A DNA stretch of 14,331 nt from Omnitrophica bacterium RIFOXYB12_FULL_50_7 (lineage in GTDB: Bacteria; Omnitrophota; Omnitrophia; Omnitrophales; Aquincolibacteriaceae), in contig MHFU01000157.1 in NCBI GenBank assembly GCA_001804345.1, positions 1-14,331 of the forward strand, in the 5' to 3' direction. How positions within the stretch are numbered: the first letter of the stretch is position 1; each line of letters begins with the position of its first letter. A program made the position numbers and the translations under genes. The notes beneath the pieces were generated by a model. That model was not told the DNA's origin. It did no database searches and was given only the letters and a program-made list of their open reading frames with translations. Below, piece after piece: positions 7,687 to 14,312 of the stretch.

Positions 7687-9726
7687 TTGTTCCCACGCGC
7701 TGCGGTAACCCTGCACGGACTCCACATAGCGGAGCAGATCTTCAAAAAATGCGTGGTTCGAAAGCGTCGCGCTGTCCCCGATCATGATGAGCTTGCGTTT
7801 GGCGCGCGTCATGGCGACATTCATGCGCCGCGTATCCGTCAAAAATCCAAGCTGTCCTTCGCGGTTTGACCGCACAAGCGAAAGGATCACCGCTTCCTTT
7901 TCCCGGCCCTGAAATGCGTCCACGCTATCGATCTCAAGCGCTGCTAAATCGCCCGGGTCGCCTTTATCACCCACGATCATTCCGGTCAAAAGTTTTACCT
8001 GGGCACTGTAAGGACTGATGATCGCGATCTCTTCCGGTGATACGCCTGCTTTAATCAGGCGATTTAACTCCGTCACCACAAGCCTTGCCTCCTGCGAATT
8101 GTAGCGGCTTTCGGTCCCTTCTTCGATCTCTTCTTCATATCCGAGCCCTGCGGTGTCCAGAAAAACAACAGGAGTCTCATCAAGCCCTTCCGTTTTCACA
8201 TCCGAAAGATCTTTCAGGAGGTGCTTTGCAACCGACGGATCCGCCACAAGCGCGCTATCGTAAAATTTCCGGGATGAAAAATCCATGATATTTTCATGCA
8301 TCCGATATTGCCGCTCGAGCCGCACCTTGGACTTCGCATCCAGAACCTCATGCAACCGTTCAAAGAGCGTAAAACCTAATCCCCGCTCGCCCGGTCGCGA
8401 CCGGAAGACCGTCGGTGGAAGCTGACAATGGTCCCCCGCCAAAATGACCTTGCCCCCATGACGCATTGGAATCCAGGTCGCGGGCTCGATCCCCTGTGTC
8501 GCTTCATCCAGGATCACCCAATCAAAAGCCTTGGCACGAATCAAGGGATCGCCACAGACCGTGTGCGTGGCCACCACCACGTCCGTTGCATTCCAGACTT
8601 GTTTGAAGATCTGTGTCTTGAGATCGCGGATATCGTCGCGCAATCTATGCACCTCATCGCGCATTTCGTTGCGTTCTTCCCAGGACATGACGCGCCGGTC
8701 TTGCCGCCTCTCCTTTTGACGGGCAAACTGCTCGAGCTGCGCTTCATGCGCATCGATCATTTTCGCGTAGGGATGCGCGACGAGTTTATAGCTCAAGGTA
8801 TGCTCACGAATCCGTTCGGTAATACGCGCAGGGTGCCCCAACCGTGTCACGGGAATCTTCCGTTTTACGAGACACTCCACCAGATGATCACACGCGGCAT
8901 TGCTCGGCGCTGAGACCAGAGCGGTCTGGCCTTTCAGAAAAGCCTGATAAAGAATCTCGGTCAGCACACGCGTTTTGCCTGTCCCCGGGGGCCCGTGGAT
9001 GAGAAGAATATCTTCGGCCTCAAGCGCCATCGCAACGGCCCTCTTCTGATCTTCATTGAGCGTCGGATCAAAACTTTGGGATATCTCCGCGGGAACGGGA
9101 TCGCCCAGACGCGGTTTCTTGAGCCCCAAACTGATATCCCTGAGCCAAGCGACCCTGGAATGCTCTGCAGTGCGCGTCATTTGTAATGCTTCATACATGC
9201 GCTGATACGTGGTGCGGTTCTCGGAAAGACTGAGCTGGTAACTCTTTTCGCTCTCGACCCAGCCCGGGATCCTGCCGCTAAAGGCAACCGTGATCCTGAA
9301 CCGGTCCTTTTCATAAACCGTGCCGACGGGGCATTCTTCCGGAGGCGTCAGAAAACCGGAGAGCGAGACCACATCGCCGGCATTCAGGGAATAGCGCGGC
9401 AACGGACGTCCGTTCTGGAGCGCGAAGGTGAGAAGTTTCTGGCCGGAAGGATTGTAATGGGTCTCGAGAAGATCAAGACGGAAAATGGCCTTGCCTTTTT
9501 TTTCACGGACTTCGGGTTTCTGGTCCAGGAAGTCCGTCTTGAAACGGTTCTGCTCTTCACGCTCTTCGTCGCGAAGGAGACGCGTCAGATGGAGGAAATG
9601 TTTTTCGATGACGGCCTCATCGCCGACCCAGATCCTGCGTTCTTCTTTTTTCTCGATCCTGGGAGGAAGCGGCGCGTGAATTTTTTTTCTCCGTTTTTTC
9701 GAATTATCGCGATAGGTATGTGCCAT
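7684..9726 (-). CDS. Superfamily 1B DNA/RNA helicase, UPF1/IGHMBP2-like
   Basis: The 680-residue protein is an ATP-dependent helicase of the UPF1-like group. Residues 1-35 are very basic. A beta-rich region follows (about 75-165), in the place of the OB-like domain of this family. The helicase core has motif I GPPGTGKT (245-252), motif II DEAT (407-410), motif III GDHCQLPP (431-438), RQYRMH (472-477), motif V VDAFQGRE (602-609) and motif VI NVAMTRAK (636-643). A charged, probably coiled segment (about 320-375) sits between motifs Ia and II, where IGHMBP2 relatives carry an insertion. All ATPase motifs are intact. The ATG start at 9726 has AAGGA six bases upstream. It is cytosolic; the nucleic-acid substrate is not clear. 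Bacterial homologues are widespread but poorly characterised. Confidence 0.95.
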   Translation of the reverse strand: MAHTYRDNSKKRRKKIHAPLPPRIEKKEERRIWVGDEAVIEKHFLHLTRLLRDEEREEQNRFKTDFLDQKPEVREKKGKAIFRLDLLETHYNPSGQKLLTFALQNGRPLPRYSLNAGDVVSLSGFLTPPEECPVGTVYEKDRFRITVAFSGRIPGWVESEKSYQLSLSENRTTYQRMYEALQMTRTAEHSRVAWLRDISLGLKKPRLGDPVPAEISQSFDPTLNEDQKRAVAMALEAEDILLIHGPPGTGKTRVLTEILYQAFLKGQTALVSAPSNAACDHLVECLVKRKIPVTRLGHPARITERIREHTLSYKLVAHPYAKMIDAHEAQLEQFARQKERRQDRRVMSWEERNEMRDEVHRLRDDIRDLKTQIFKQVWNATDVVVATHTVCGDPLIRAKAFDWVILDEATQGIEPATWIPMRHGGKVILAGDHCQLPPTVFRSRPGERGLGFTLFERLHEVLDAKSKVRLERQYRMHENIMDFSSRKFYDSALVADPSVAKHLLKDLSDVKTEGLDETPVVFLDTAGLGYEEEIEEGTESRYNSQEARLVVTELNRLIKAGVSPEEIAIISPYSAQVKLLTGMIVGDKGDPGDLAALEIDSVDAFQGREKEAVILSLVRSNREGQLGFLTDTRRMNVAMTRAKRKLIMIGDSATLSNHAFFEDLLRYVESVQGYRSAWEQ

Positions 9727-9949
9727 TTAAAATCCTTGCTTAGAATTGAACCTCTTCAAAATAGGGGTCTGGCCGCCTGCTCGTCCTTGATGTTCGGAAA
9801 CGGCAACGGTTACGAAGCCCGTATCGGTAAAGGCGGGGGTAAAAAACCGGAAGACGAAACGGGCATCGTTGCCTTAACCGAACAACCCAGTCAAAAAAGT
9901 GTGCTCCATTTTGAAAAAGTTCACTCGGCCCTTGGTATTGAGCTTTTCG
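9727..9949. ncRNA. Gene-free gap with a nested stem-loop, candidate structured RNA
   Basis: Between yjbQ and the helicase gene, three nested complementary segments line up: GTTCGG (9792-9797) with CCGAAC (9878-9883), GGCAACG (9802-9808) with CGTTGCC (9867-9873), and GCCCG (9817-9821) with CGGGC (9860-9864). The outer two helices are separated by a symmetric 4x4 internal loop. The structure spans 92 bases and could form from either strand. In the minus direction it would be a leader of the helicase message or a trailer of yjbQ. Short frames exist here (57 codons on plus from 9790; 11 codons on minus), but none has a good ribosome binding site or recognisable sequence. Confidence 0.35.
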
Positions 9950-10366
9950 CTACTCTCCAATGATCTTGACGATCACGCGCTTCGGGCGACAGCCGTCGAA
10001 CTCGGCGTAGAAAATGCGCTCCCAGGTCCCGAAGTCGAGTCTGCCCTTCGTAATAGCCACCACAACCTCGCGACCAAAAAGCTGGCGTTTCACATGGGAG
10101 TCGCCGTTATCCTCACCCGTTCGGTGATGGCGATATCCTTTAAGATCATACGGCGCTACACGCTCGAGAAAATCATCGAAGTCCTGGACGAGGCCCGGCT
10201 CGTCATCATTGATATAAACGCTTGCAGTGATATGCATGGGATTGACGAGACAAAGGCCTTCTTTGACACCGCTCTTCAGGACTGCGGCTTCGACTTGCGG
10301 CGTGATGTTAATGTAGTCGCGTTTCTTCCGTGTCTCGAACGAGAGATATTCGGTGTGCGTTTTCAT
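9950..10366 (-). CDS. yjbQ: YjbQ/UPF0047 family protein
   Basis: The 138-residue protein matches the UPF0047 family over its full length: NPMHITASVYINDDE (42-56), YRHHR (78-82), DNGDSH (86-91), the GRLDFGTWERIF stretch (108-119) and AEFDG (121-125). The clustered His, Asp and Glu residues form the conserved, probably metal-binding pocket. Escherichia coli YjbQ shows thiamine phosphate synthase activity in vitro, but the physiological role is unsettled. The frame is open 23 codons further upstream. The ATG at 10366 is chosen because GGGAGG lies six bases before it and because the family starts at this point. A promoter at 10426-10454 suits separate transcription. No thiamine genes are nearby, so context gives no support for a thiamine role. 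Confidence 0.95.
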   Translation of the reverse strand: MKTHTEYLSFETRKKRDYINITPQVEAAVLKSGVKEGLCLVNPMHITASVYINDDEPGLVQDFDDFLERVAPYDLKGYRHHRTGEDNGDSHVKRQLFGREVVVAITKGRLDFGTWERIFYAEFDGCRPKRVIVKIIGE

Positions 10367-10425
10367 ACGGCACCTCCCTTGATAGGTATTGAAACCATCA
10401 AAATCATTGGGATCTCCAGCGAACA

Positions 10426-10454
10426 AGAATAGCACGAAAATGGAGTAAGGACAA
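10426..10454 (-). promoter_or_regulatory. Sigma70-like promoter for yjbQ
   Basis: On the minus strand TTGTCC (10454-10449) and TATTCT (10431-10426) are separated by 17 bp; each matches four of six consensus bases. The start would be about 55 bases before the yjbQ ATG. The -35 box overlaps the end of the T-tract of the preceding terminator, a compact terminator-promoter junction. Confidence 0.45.
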
Positions 10455-10489
10455 AAAAAGACCCCCGCCCGAGGTTACAGACGGAGGTC
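10453..10489 (-). terminator. Rho-independent terminator of the TIGR04073-like gene
   Basis: On the minus strand GACCTCCG (10489-10482) pairs over 8 bp, with one G-U, to CGGGGGTC (10467-10460) around a 14-base loop. Seven T residues (10459-10453) follow at once. It lies 46 bp after the stop of the gene ending at 10536. Confidence 0.75.
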
Positions 10490-10535
10490 AGAATTCCAGG
10501 AACCGTGAACCCTTAAAATCAACGGTAACACGATA

Positions 10536-10910
10536 CTAGGGAAGGGTCTGGCTTATGGTTGTTTCGGCCGCTTTTTCAAAAATGGTCTCAGGCTTGATGG
10601 TAGGCTTATAGTTGGTCGGGCCCGGAAAAGGACAGGTCGCTATGTCATAAATCCCGGCTCCGGCCCGCAGAAGCGTGTATCCGATCCCCCGCCCAACGCT
10701 CATGATGAACCCCGTAAGATAATCCGGGCTTTGCTCCATCGCGGTGGGTATTTGGGTCACGAATTCTCCCGGGCTGGTCGTCACATTCGTCACCCCGCGG
10801 CTGAACTTGGTGAGCGCTTTATTGGAATTCATTTTTTCTACAACAGAGGCCTCAGCGTGGACGCTTAAAAGCATCAACGCGATGGCGAGAAACAAAGCAA
10901 ACCTTTTCAT
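10536..10910 (-). CDS. Small exported protein, exosortase-associated TIGR04073-like
   Basis: The 124-residue protein begins with a clear signal peptide: MKRF, a hydrophobic core to about residue 17, and cleavage near VHA|EA or AEA|SV. The mature part has the KFSRGVTNVTTSPGEF stretch, a glycine-rich GRGIGYTLLRAGAGIYD segment and a proline-rich end (PFPGPTNYKP). This pattern fits the TIGR04073 family, found in genomes with exosortase/PEP-CTERM systems, though the protein has no sorting signal itself. The upstream TTG/ATG at 10934-10929 lacks a ribosome binding site. The ATG at 10910 has GGAG eight bases before it and gives a normal signal peptide, so it is preferred. The gene has its own promoter and terminator, so it is a single-gene unit. 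The function is unknown; a periplasmic or cell-surface location is inferred. Confidence 0.8.
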   Translation of the reverse strand: MKRFALFLAIALMLLSVHAEASVVEKMNSNKALTKFSRGVTNVTTSPGEFVTQIPTAMEQSPDYLTGFIMSVGRGIGYTLLRAGAGIYDIATCPFPGPTNYKPTIKPETIFEKAAETTISQTLP

Positions 10911-10955
10911 TTTGGATTCTCCTTTTTTCATCAAAAGCAGTTCATTTCATTCCAT

Positions 10956-10984
10956 AGTATCGGCCACTTTGACTCTTTTTTCAA
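10956..10984 (-). promoter_or_regulatory. Sigma70-like promoter for the TIGR04073-like gene
   Basis: On the minus strand TTGAAA (10984-10979, five of six matches) and GATACT (10961-10956, four of six) are separated by exactly 17 bp. The promoter lies between the amrA stop (11003) and the start at 10910, predicting a leader of about 40 bases. Confidence 0.6.
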
Positions 10985-11002
10985 TTTTTTTGAACACTCT
11001 TT

Positions 11003-11539
11003 TCAGTCCCCAAACCCCTCTGTCTGAAAAACCTCGATCGTGGCATCCGGAAGTTCCTGCTCCATAAGCCCCGCCTTCTCCAACGCACAACTCTGAAAAA
11101 AAGTTTTGGCGTCCCACCGGGTCTCCGTCGCGACTTCGGGAAGATAAACTCCTTTTTTCCATCCTCGGCTCACAATAATGCCGTCCGTGCCGGTCCGGAT
11201 ATCCTTGTAACTTTTTACCGATACAGGTTTCGTAAGAAGCGAGATGTGGATCTTAAGATCTTTAAGCTCGTTTAAAGCGAGCGGCGGGAACCGCGGATCC
11301 TCGAACGCTGCGGCAAGAGTCATAGTGTGAATACTTTTCCTAAGAGATTCATCTCCCAGGATATGTCCGATACAACCCCGTAAGCGGCCCTGGTGCTTGA
11401 GCGTGACAAAGATCCCGCATTTTTGTTCCATAACTTCACGGCTAAGTTTGAGCTCAGGCTCGGGACCATCCGTCAAACGCGCCTTCAAAAGTTCCCGCGC
11501 ATAAACAAGAATTGTTTTCTGTTCAGCTGTATTGAGCAC
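11003..11539 (-). CDS. amrA: AmmeMemoRadiSam system protein A (AMMECR1 family)
   Basis: The 178-residue protein belongs to the AMMECR1 family. Visible signatures are GIFVTL (42-47), the invariant LRGCIG (53-58), FEDPRFPPL (79-87) with NEL (90-92), a hydrophobic strand with LLTKP, and a C-terminal ATETRWDAKTFF segment. In prokaryotes this family is often encoded with a MEMO1-family protein and a radical SAM protein, together named the AmmeMemoRadiSam system; the reaction is not established. The MEMO1 partner is immediately upstream, 70 bp away, so the two are probably one operon. The start is GTG at 11539 with only a weak TGGA upstream, suggesting low or coupled translation. No radical SAM gene is in this window. 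Confidence 0.93.
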   Translation of the reverse strand: MLNTAEQKTILVYARELLKARLTDGPEPELKLSREVMEQKCGIFVTLKHQGRLRGCIGHILGDESLRKSIHTMTLAAAFEDPRFPPLALNELKDLKIHISLLTKPVSVKSYKDIRTGTDGIIVSRGWKKGVYLPEVATETRWDAKTFFQSCALEKAGLMEQELPDATIEVFQTEGFGD

Positions 11540-11553
11540 GGCTCGATTCCAGA

Positions 11554-11616
11554 GTTAGAAGTGTTAAATGATAAGTTTTAAAAAACTTACTGCTACAACT
11601 TACCACTTATCACTGT
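11554..11616. repeat. Inverted heptanucleotide element between amrB and amrA
   Basis: Reading in sevens gives GTTAGAA, GTGTTAA, ATGATAA and GTTTTAA on the left, then AAAACTT, ACTGCTA, CAACTTA, CCACTTA and TCACTGT on the right. The two sides are roughly complementary, for example TGATAAGT against ACTTATCA, giving an AT-rich hairpin. The right end includes the amrB TGA stop (11610-11612), the same placement as the element at 7604-7686. It fills nearly all of the amrB-amrA gap. Confidence 0.6.
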
Positions 11617-12443
11617 TGTTTGAAAGACATGGCCGCATAACCCACCACCGAACTTCGGTCCCCGGTCACATCTCCCGAATTTGCATACCGAACGAGACGA
11701 GGACCAGACCATTTCATTTTTCTAGCTAGCAAGATCGAGGTCAGGACAGGCCCTATGCCACAAGCCTCAGCTTCCCCCTTGGCGTATGCATCATAGATCG
11801 CCTCGGCGTTCCCTTTTTCGAACAAAGCGATCAAGGCTTTGTCCATTCCGGATGCTGTTTCATAAGAATGAAAATGGGAAAGGTCTGTCGTCGCCACTAC
11901 AAGCATGTTTCGATCCGCGAGAATCCCTGCCAAAGCATCCGCGAGGATTGTAATATTTGTGATGTTCTGATCGCCGATATAGATGGGAACGATCTTAAGA
12001 CCTGGGATCGTTTCTTGAAGGAATGGGATCTGAACTTCCAAAGAATGTTCTTCGAGACGGCCCGGTATCGCATCCCGAAAAAGGGGATGGAACTTCTGGA
12101 TCTCCTGGACAAGCTCACGATCCACGGGAACGCGGCCAAACGGCGTTTCATAAGCGGCGACATCGTCCACGAGCACGCCTTGCAAGAACACGCGATGCAA
12201 AAAAGCAATGATGATAACGCTGTCGAATCTTCGCCCCTCGACTAATTTGTAGGCCCCGGCCGCAACCTGCCCCGAATAATCATAACCTGCGTGCGGAACG
12301 ATCAAAGCTCGAACCTCCGGGGCAGGAACACCCTTGGCTGCAGCCAAGAATTCCCGAATCTGATTTTTGAGGAGTTCCGGTTCTTCGGGATAGAACTGTC
12401 CCGCGACCACGGGCTTGCGTACGTTCTGCGCTGCTTGTGCCAT
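11610..12443 (-). CDS. amrB: AmmeMemoRadiSam system protein B (MEMO1 family)
   Basis: The 277-residue protein matches the MEMO1 family, related in fold to non-haem iron dioxygenases such as LigB. Signatures are AGQFYP (14-19), PHAGYDYSG (50-58), ETPFG (99-103), EEHSLEVQIPFL (131-142), DLSHF (187-191) and CGIGP (228-232). His51, His83 and Cys228 line up with the His/His/Cys metal site described for human MEMO1. The strand before the second histidine is AFLH rather than the usual GP-S/N-H, an uncommon change near the site. The ATG at 12443 has GGAGG five bases upstream. amrA follows 70 bp downstream. The enzymatic reaction in bacteria is unknown. Divergent from the cupin gene, with which it shares a 113-bp control region. 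Confidence 0.95.
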   Translation of the reverse strand: MAQAAQNVRKPVVAGQFYPEEPELLKNQIREFLAAAKGVPAPEVRALIVPHAGYDYSGQVAAGAYKLVEGRRFDSVIIIAFLHRVFLQGVLVDDVAAYETPFGRVPVDRELVQEIQKFHPLFRDAIPGRLEEHSLEVQIPFLQETIPGLKIVPIYIGDQNITNITILADALAGILADRNMLVVATTDLSHFHSYETASGMDKALIALFEKGNAEAIYDAYAKGEAEACGIGPVLTSILLARKMKWSGPRLVRYANSGDVTGDRSSVVGYAAMSFKQQ

Positions 12444-12459
12444 CGGACCCTCCGTTCGT

Positions 12460-12510
12460 ATTGTACACCAAAAAAAACTCTCTCGTAAACAACGAGCTCA
12501 ACGATATAAT
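12460..12510. promoter_or_regulatory. Divergent promoter region between amrB and the cupin gene
   Basis: A perfect TATAAT (12505-12510, plus) faces the cupin gene and TACAAT (12465-12460, minus) faces amrB; neither has a strong -35 box at the ideal distance. Between them lies an inverted repeat, CTCGT-AAACA-ACGAG (12482-12496), near the midpoint and overlapping the expected plus-strand -35 position. Weak -35 boxes and a central inverted repeat suggest an activator or shared regulator, which is inference. Confidence 0.45.
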
Positions 12511-12556
12511 ACGCACTCGAGAGGTGGCCCATGAGCAACACAACCGAGGAAATTTC

Positions 12557-12883
12557 ATGTCCTTGAATGAACCGAACAAAAAGACTTTGCAACTCGTCTC
12601 GCTGATAGATTACCGGAAGAATTCCGTCGTCAGCAAGCAACTGCTGAACAAAAAGGCAGGGACACTCACACTGTTCGCCTTTGATAAGGGGGAGGGTCTC
12701 AGCGAACACACGGCGCCTTATGATGCATCGGTTCTCATTCTCGACGGAAAAGCAACGATCACGATCGATGGAAAACCCTACAAACTGAAAGAGGGCGAGA
12801 TGATCATCATGCCCGCGGGCATCCCCCACTCTCTTAAAGCCGTGGAACCTTTCAAAATGCTTCTGATCATGATTAGATCGTAG
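12557..12883 (+). CDS. Small single-domain cupin protein
   Basis: The 108-residue protein is one cupin barrel. Motif 1 is degenerate: GLSEHTAPYDASVLILDG (47-64) keeps Glu50 and His51 but lacks the usual second histidine and following glutamate. Motif 2 is PAGIPHSL (86-93) with His91. It may bind a metal through fewer ligands, or a small ligand only; the substrate is not known. The frame is open 40 codons further upstream, but the ATG at 12557 has GAGG seven bases before it and begins where such cupins start. It is followed 51 bp later by the purine permease gene on the same strand, so they are probably co-transcribed from the TATAAT box at 12505. A link to purine sensing is possible but not shown. 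Confidence 0.88.
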   Translation: MSLNEPNKKTLQLVSLIDYRKNSVVSKQLLNKKAGTLTLFAFDKGEGLSEHTAPYDASVLILDGKATITIDGKPYKLKEGEMIIMPAGIPHSLKAVEPFKMLLIMIRS

Positions 12884-12891
12884 GAAAAAAA

Positions 12892-12912
12892 TTCAAATCT
12901 CAAATTTCAAAT
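12892..12912. repeat. TTCAAAT heptanucleotide array after the cupin gene
   Basis: Three consecutive 7-bp units, TTCAAAT, CTCAAAT and TTCAAAT, begin 9 bp after the cupin stop codon and end 22 bp before the permease start. It has the same period and the same position just downstream of a stop as the elements at 7604-7686 and 11554-11616, but no second arm. Confidence 0.6.
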
Positions 12913-12934
12913 ACCCGCCGTAAAGGGATACGCT

Positions 12935-14221
12935 ATGCTCAACAAATTCTTCAAATTCAGTGAACGTGGCACAACGCCCGGTACCGAAGTCATCGCGGGC
13001 GCCACCACGTTCCTCGCGATGGCCTATATCATTTTCGTCAATCCCAACATTCTCGCAACAACGGGCATGGACAAAACCGCGCTGATCACAGTCACCTGCC
13101 TCGTGACGGCCCTCGCCACCCTAATGACCGGTCTTTTCGCGAATGCCCCGATCGCGATGGCGCCCGGCATGGGACTGAACGCCTTTTTCGCCTACTCCCT
13201 GGTGCTGACGGAGAAAGTAAACTGGCAGACCGCGCTCGGGATCGTTTTTATCTCGGGACTTTTCTTTTTTATTCTGACGCTCGTTGGCCTCCGCCGGAAG
13301 ATTGTGGACGCGATCCCGAGATCTCTTATCTCAGCAATGTCTGTCGGGATCGGCCTTTTCATTACCTTCATCGGACTCATAAATCTCGGGATCATCCAAA
13401 AAAATGAGGCCACGCTGGTCTCGGCCGCCCCCATCACGTCCACGGTCCTGATCGGACTCGCGGGTTTTCTCGTTATGGTCACACTTGAAATGAAGAAAAT
13501 CAAAGGCGCTATGATCCTCGGCATCCTCGCAGCAACCCTGGCCGCGCTCTGCATGGGAAAGATCGCGTGGCCTGGGGCCTGGTTCTCTCTCGACGTCAAG
13601 CTCTCCCCTATCGCGTTTCAACTCGATATCCTGGGCGCACTCAAATGGGGCTTCCTCGGTTCTATCTTCGCCCTCATGTTCATGGACCTTTTTGACAGCA
13701 TTGGATCACTCGTCGCCTGCTGCCATCAGGCGAAATTGACGGACGAAAAAGGAAATATCCGGGGCCTGAATCGTCTGCTTTCTCTGGACGCGCTCGCGTC
13801 CATGCTCGGCGCGGTCTTCGGAACTTCCACCACCACGGCCTATATTGAATCCGCGACCGGCATCGGAGAAGGAGGACGGACGGGTCTTACCTCGATCGTC
13901 ACGGCCGGCCTCTTCCTTTTGGGGATGCTGTTCATTCCCGTGATCGCGATCGTTCCGGTTTATGCCACGGCTCCGGCGCTCATCCTTGTGGGATTTTTCA
14001 TGATGAAGGAAATAAAAGAGATCGATCTTTCAAATATCGAGGAAGGCTTCCCGGCATTCGTGATCATTGTGATGATCGCCCTCAGCTACTCGATCGCGGC
14101 CGGACTCGCGTTCGGGTTCCTGAGCTACGTGATCTTCAAGACCGTGCGATTGAAATTCCGTGAGATCCAGCCCGCCATGTGGGTGATCGCCGCGCTTTCC
14201 CTACTGCACTTCATCCTCTAA
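12935..14221 (+). CDS. NCS2/AzgA-family purine permease
   Basis: The 428-residue inner-membrane protein is a nucleobase transporter, probably taking up adenine, guanine or hypoxanthine with protons. The family signatures are clear: GATTFLAMAYIIFVNP (22-37), PGMGLNAFFAY (77-87), FMDLFDSIGSL (249-259), and GTSTTTAYIESATG (296-309) followed by GGRTGL (313-318). Glu305 is in the substrate-site region of the family. The sequence is hydrophobic throughout, in keeping with about 12 to 14 membrane segments, and the length is typical. The ATG at 12935 has AAGGG about 8 bases upstream. It follows the cupin gene on the same strand. Specificity among purines cannot be decided from these motifs. Confidence 0.95.
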   Translation: MLNKFFKFSERGTTPGTEVIAGATTFLAMAYIIFVNPNILATTGMDKTALITVTCLVTALATLMTGLFANAPIAMAPGMGLNAFFAYSLVLTEKVNWQTALGIVFISGLFFFILTLVGLRRKIVDAIPRSLISAMSVGIGLFITFIGLINLGIIQKNEATLVSAAPITSTVLIGLAGFLVMVTLEMKKIKGAMILGILAATLAALCMGKIAWPGAWFSLDVKLSPIAFQLDILGALKWGFLGSIFALMFMDLFDSIGSLVACCHQAKLTDEKGNIRGLNRLLSLDALASMLGAVFGTSTTTAYIESATGIGEGGRTGLTSIVTAGLFLLGMLFIPVIAIVPVYATAPALILVGFFMMKEIKEIDLSNIEEGFPAFVIIVMIALSYSIAAGLAFGFLSYVIFKTVRLKFREIQPAMWVIAALSLLHFIL

Positions 14222-14228
14222 AAAAAAG

Positions 14229-14312
14229 AGGTGGGCTGAGGAAACAAAAGGGGTCAGGCACCATTTCGGAAAATAACAAAATGGAGCCAGACCCCCAGAA
14301 ATCAGCCCAACC
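14229..14312. repeat. Nested REP-like inverted repeat downstream of the permease
   Basis: An inner pair, GGGGTCAGGCACCATTT (14250-14266) and AAATGGAGCCAGACCCC (14279-14295), is complementary at 15 of 17 positions around a 12-base loop. An outer pair, GAGGTGGGCTGA near 14229 and TCAGCCCAACCC near 14302, matches at 10 of 12. It lies just after the permease stop and could act as a transcript-end hairpin. Sequences with GGGGTCAGGCACC arms are, from memory, common dispersed REP-like repeats in many bacterial genomes; no REP-associated transposase is in this window. Confidence 0.75.

Noticed and set aside
9833..9916. Stop-codon readthrough or small gene on minus (an 11-codon frame followed in frame by about 49 open codons)
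   Set aside because: Neither part resembles a known protein and no ribosome binding site is seen; the nested helices explain the base pattern better.
9457..9963. 168-codon plus-strand frame overlapping the helicase start and the gap
   Set aside because: Its first half lies opposite the helicase N-terminus. The low-complexity translation has no recognisable motif, and the tail (9790-9963) lacks a ribosome binding site.
9899..10432. 177-codon plus-strand frame opposite yjbQ
   Set aside because: The minus strand matches the UPF0047 family throughout, so this frame is its shadow.
12302..12829. 175-codon minus-strand frame across the cupin gene and divergent promoter
   Set aside because: It crosses the promoter region and both real genes, and the cupin frame on plus has motifs and a ribosome binding site.
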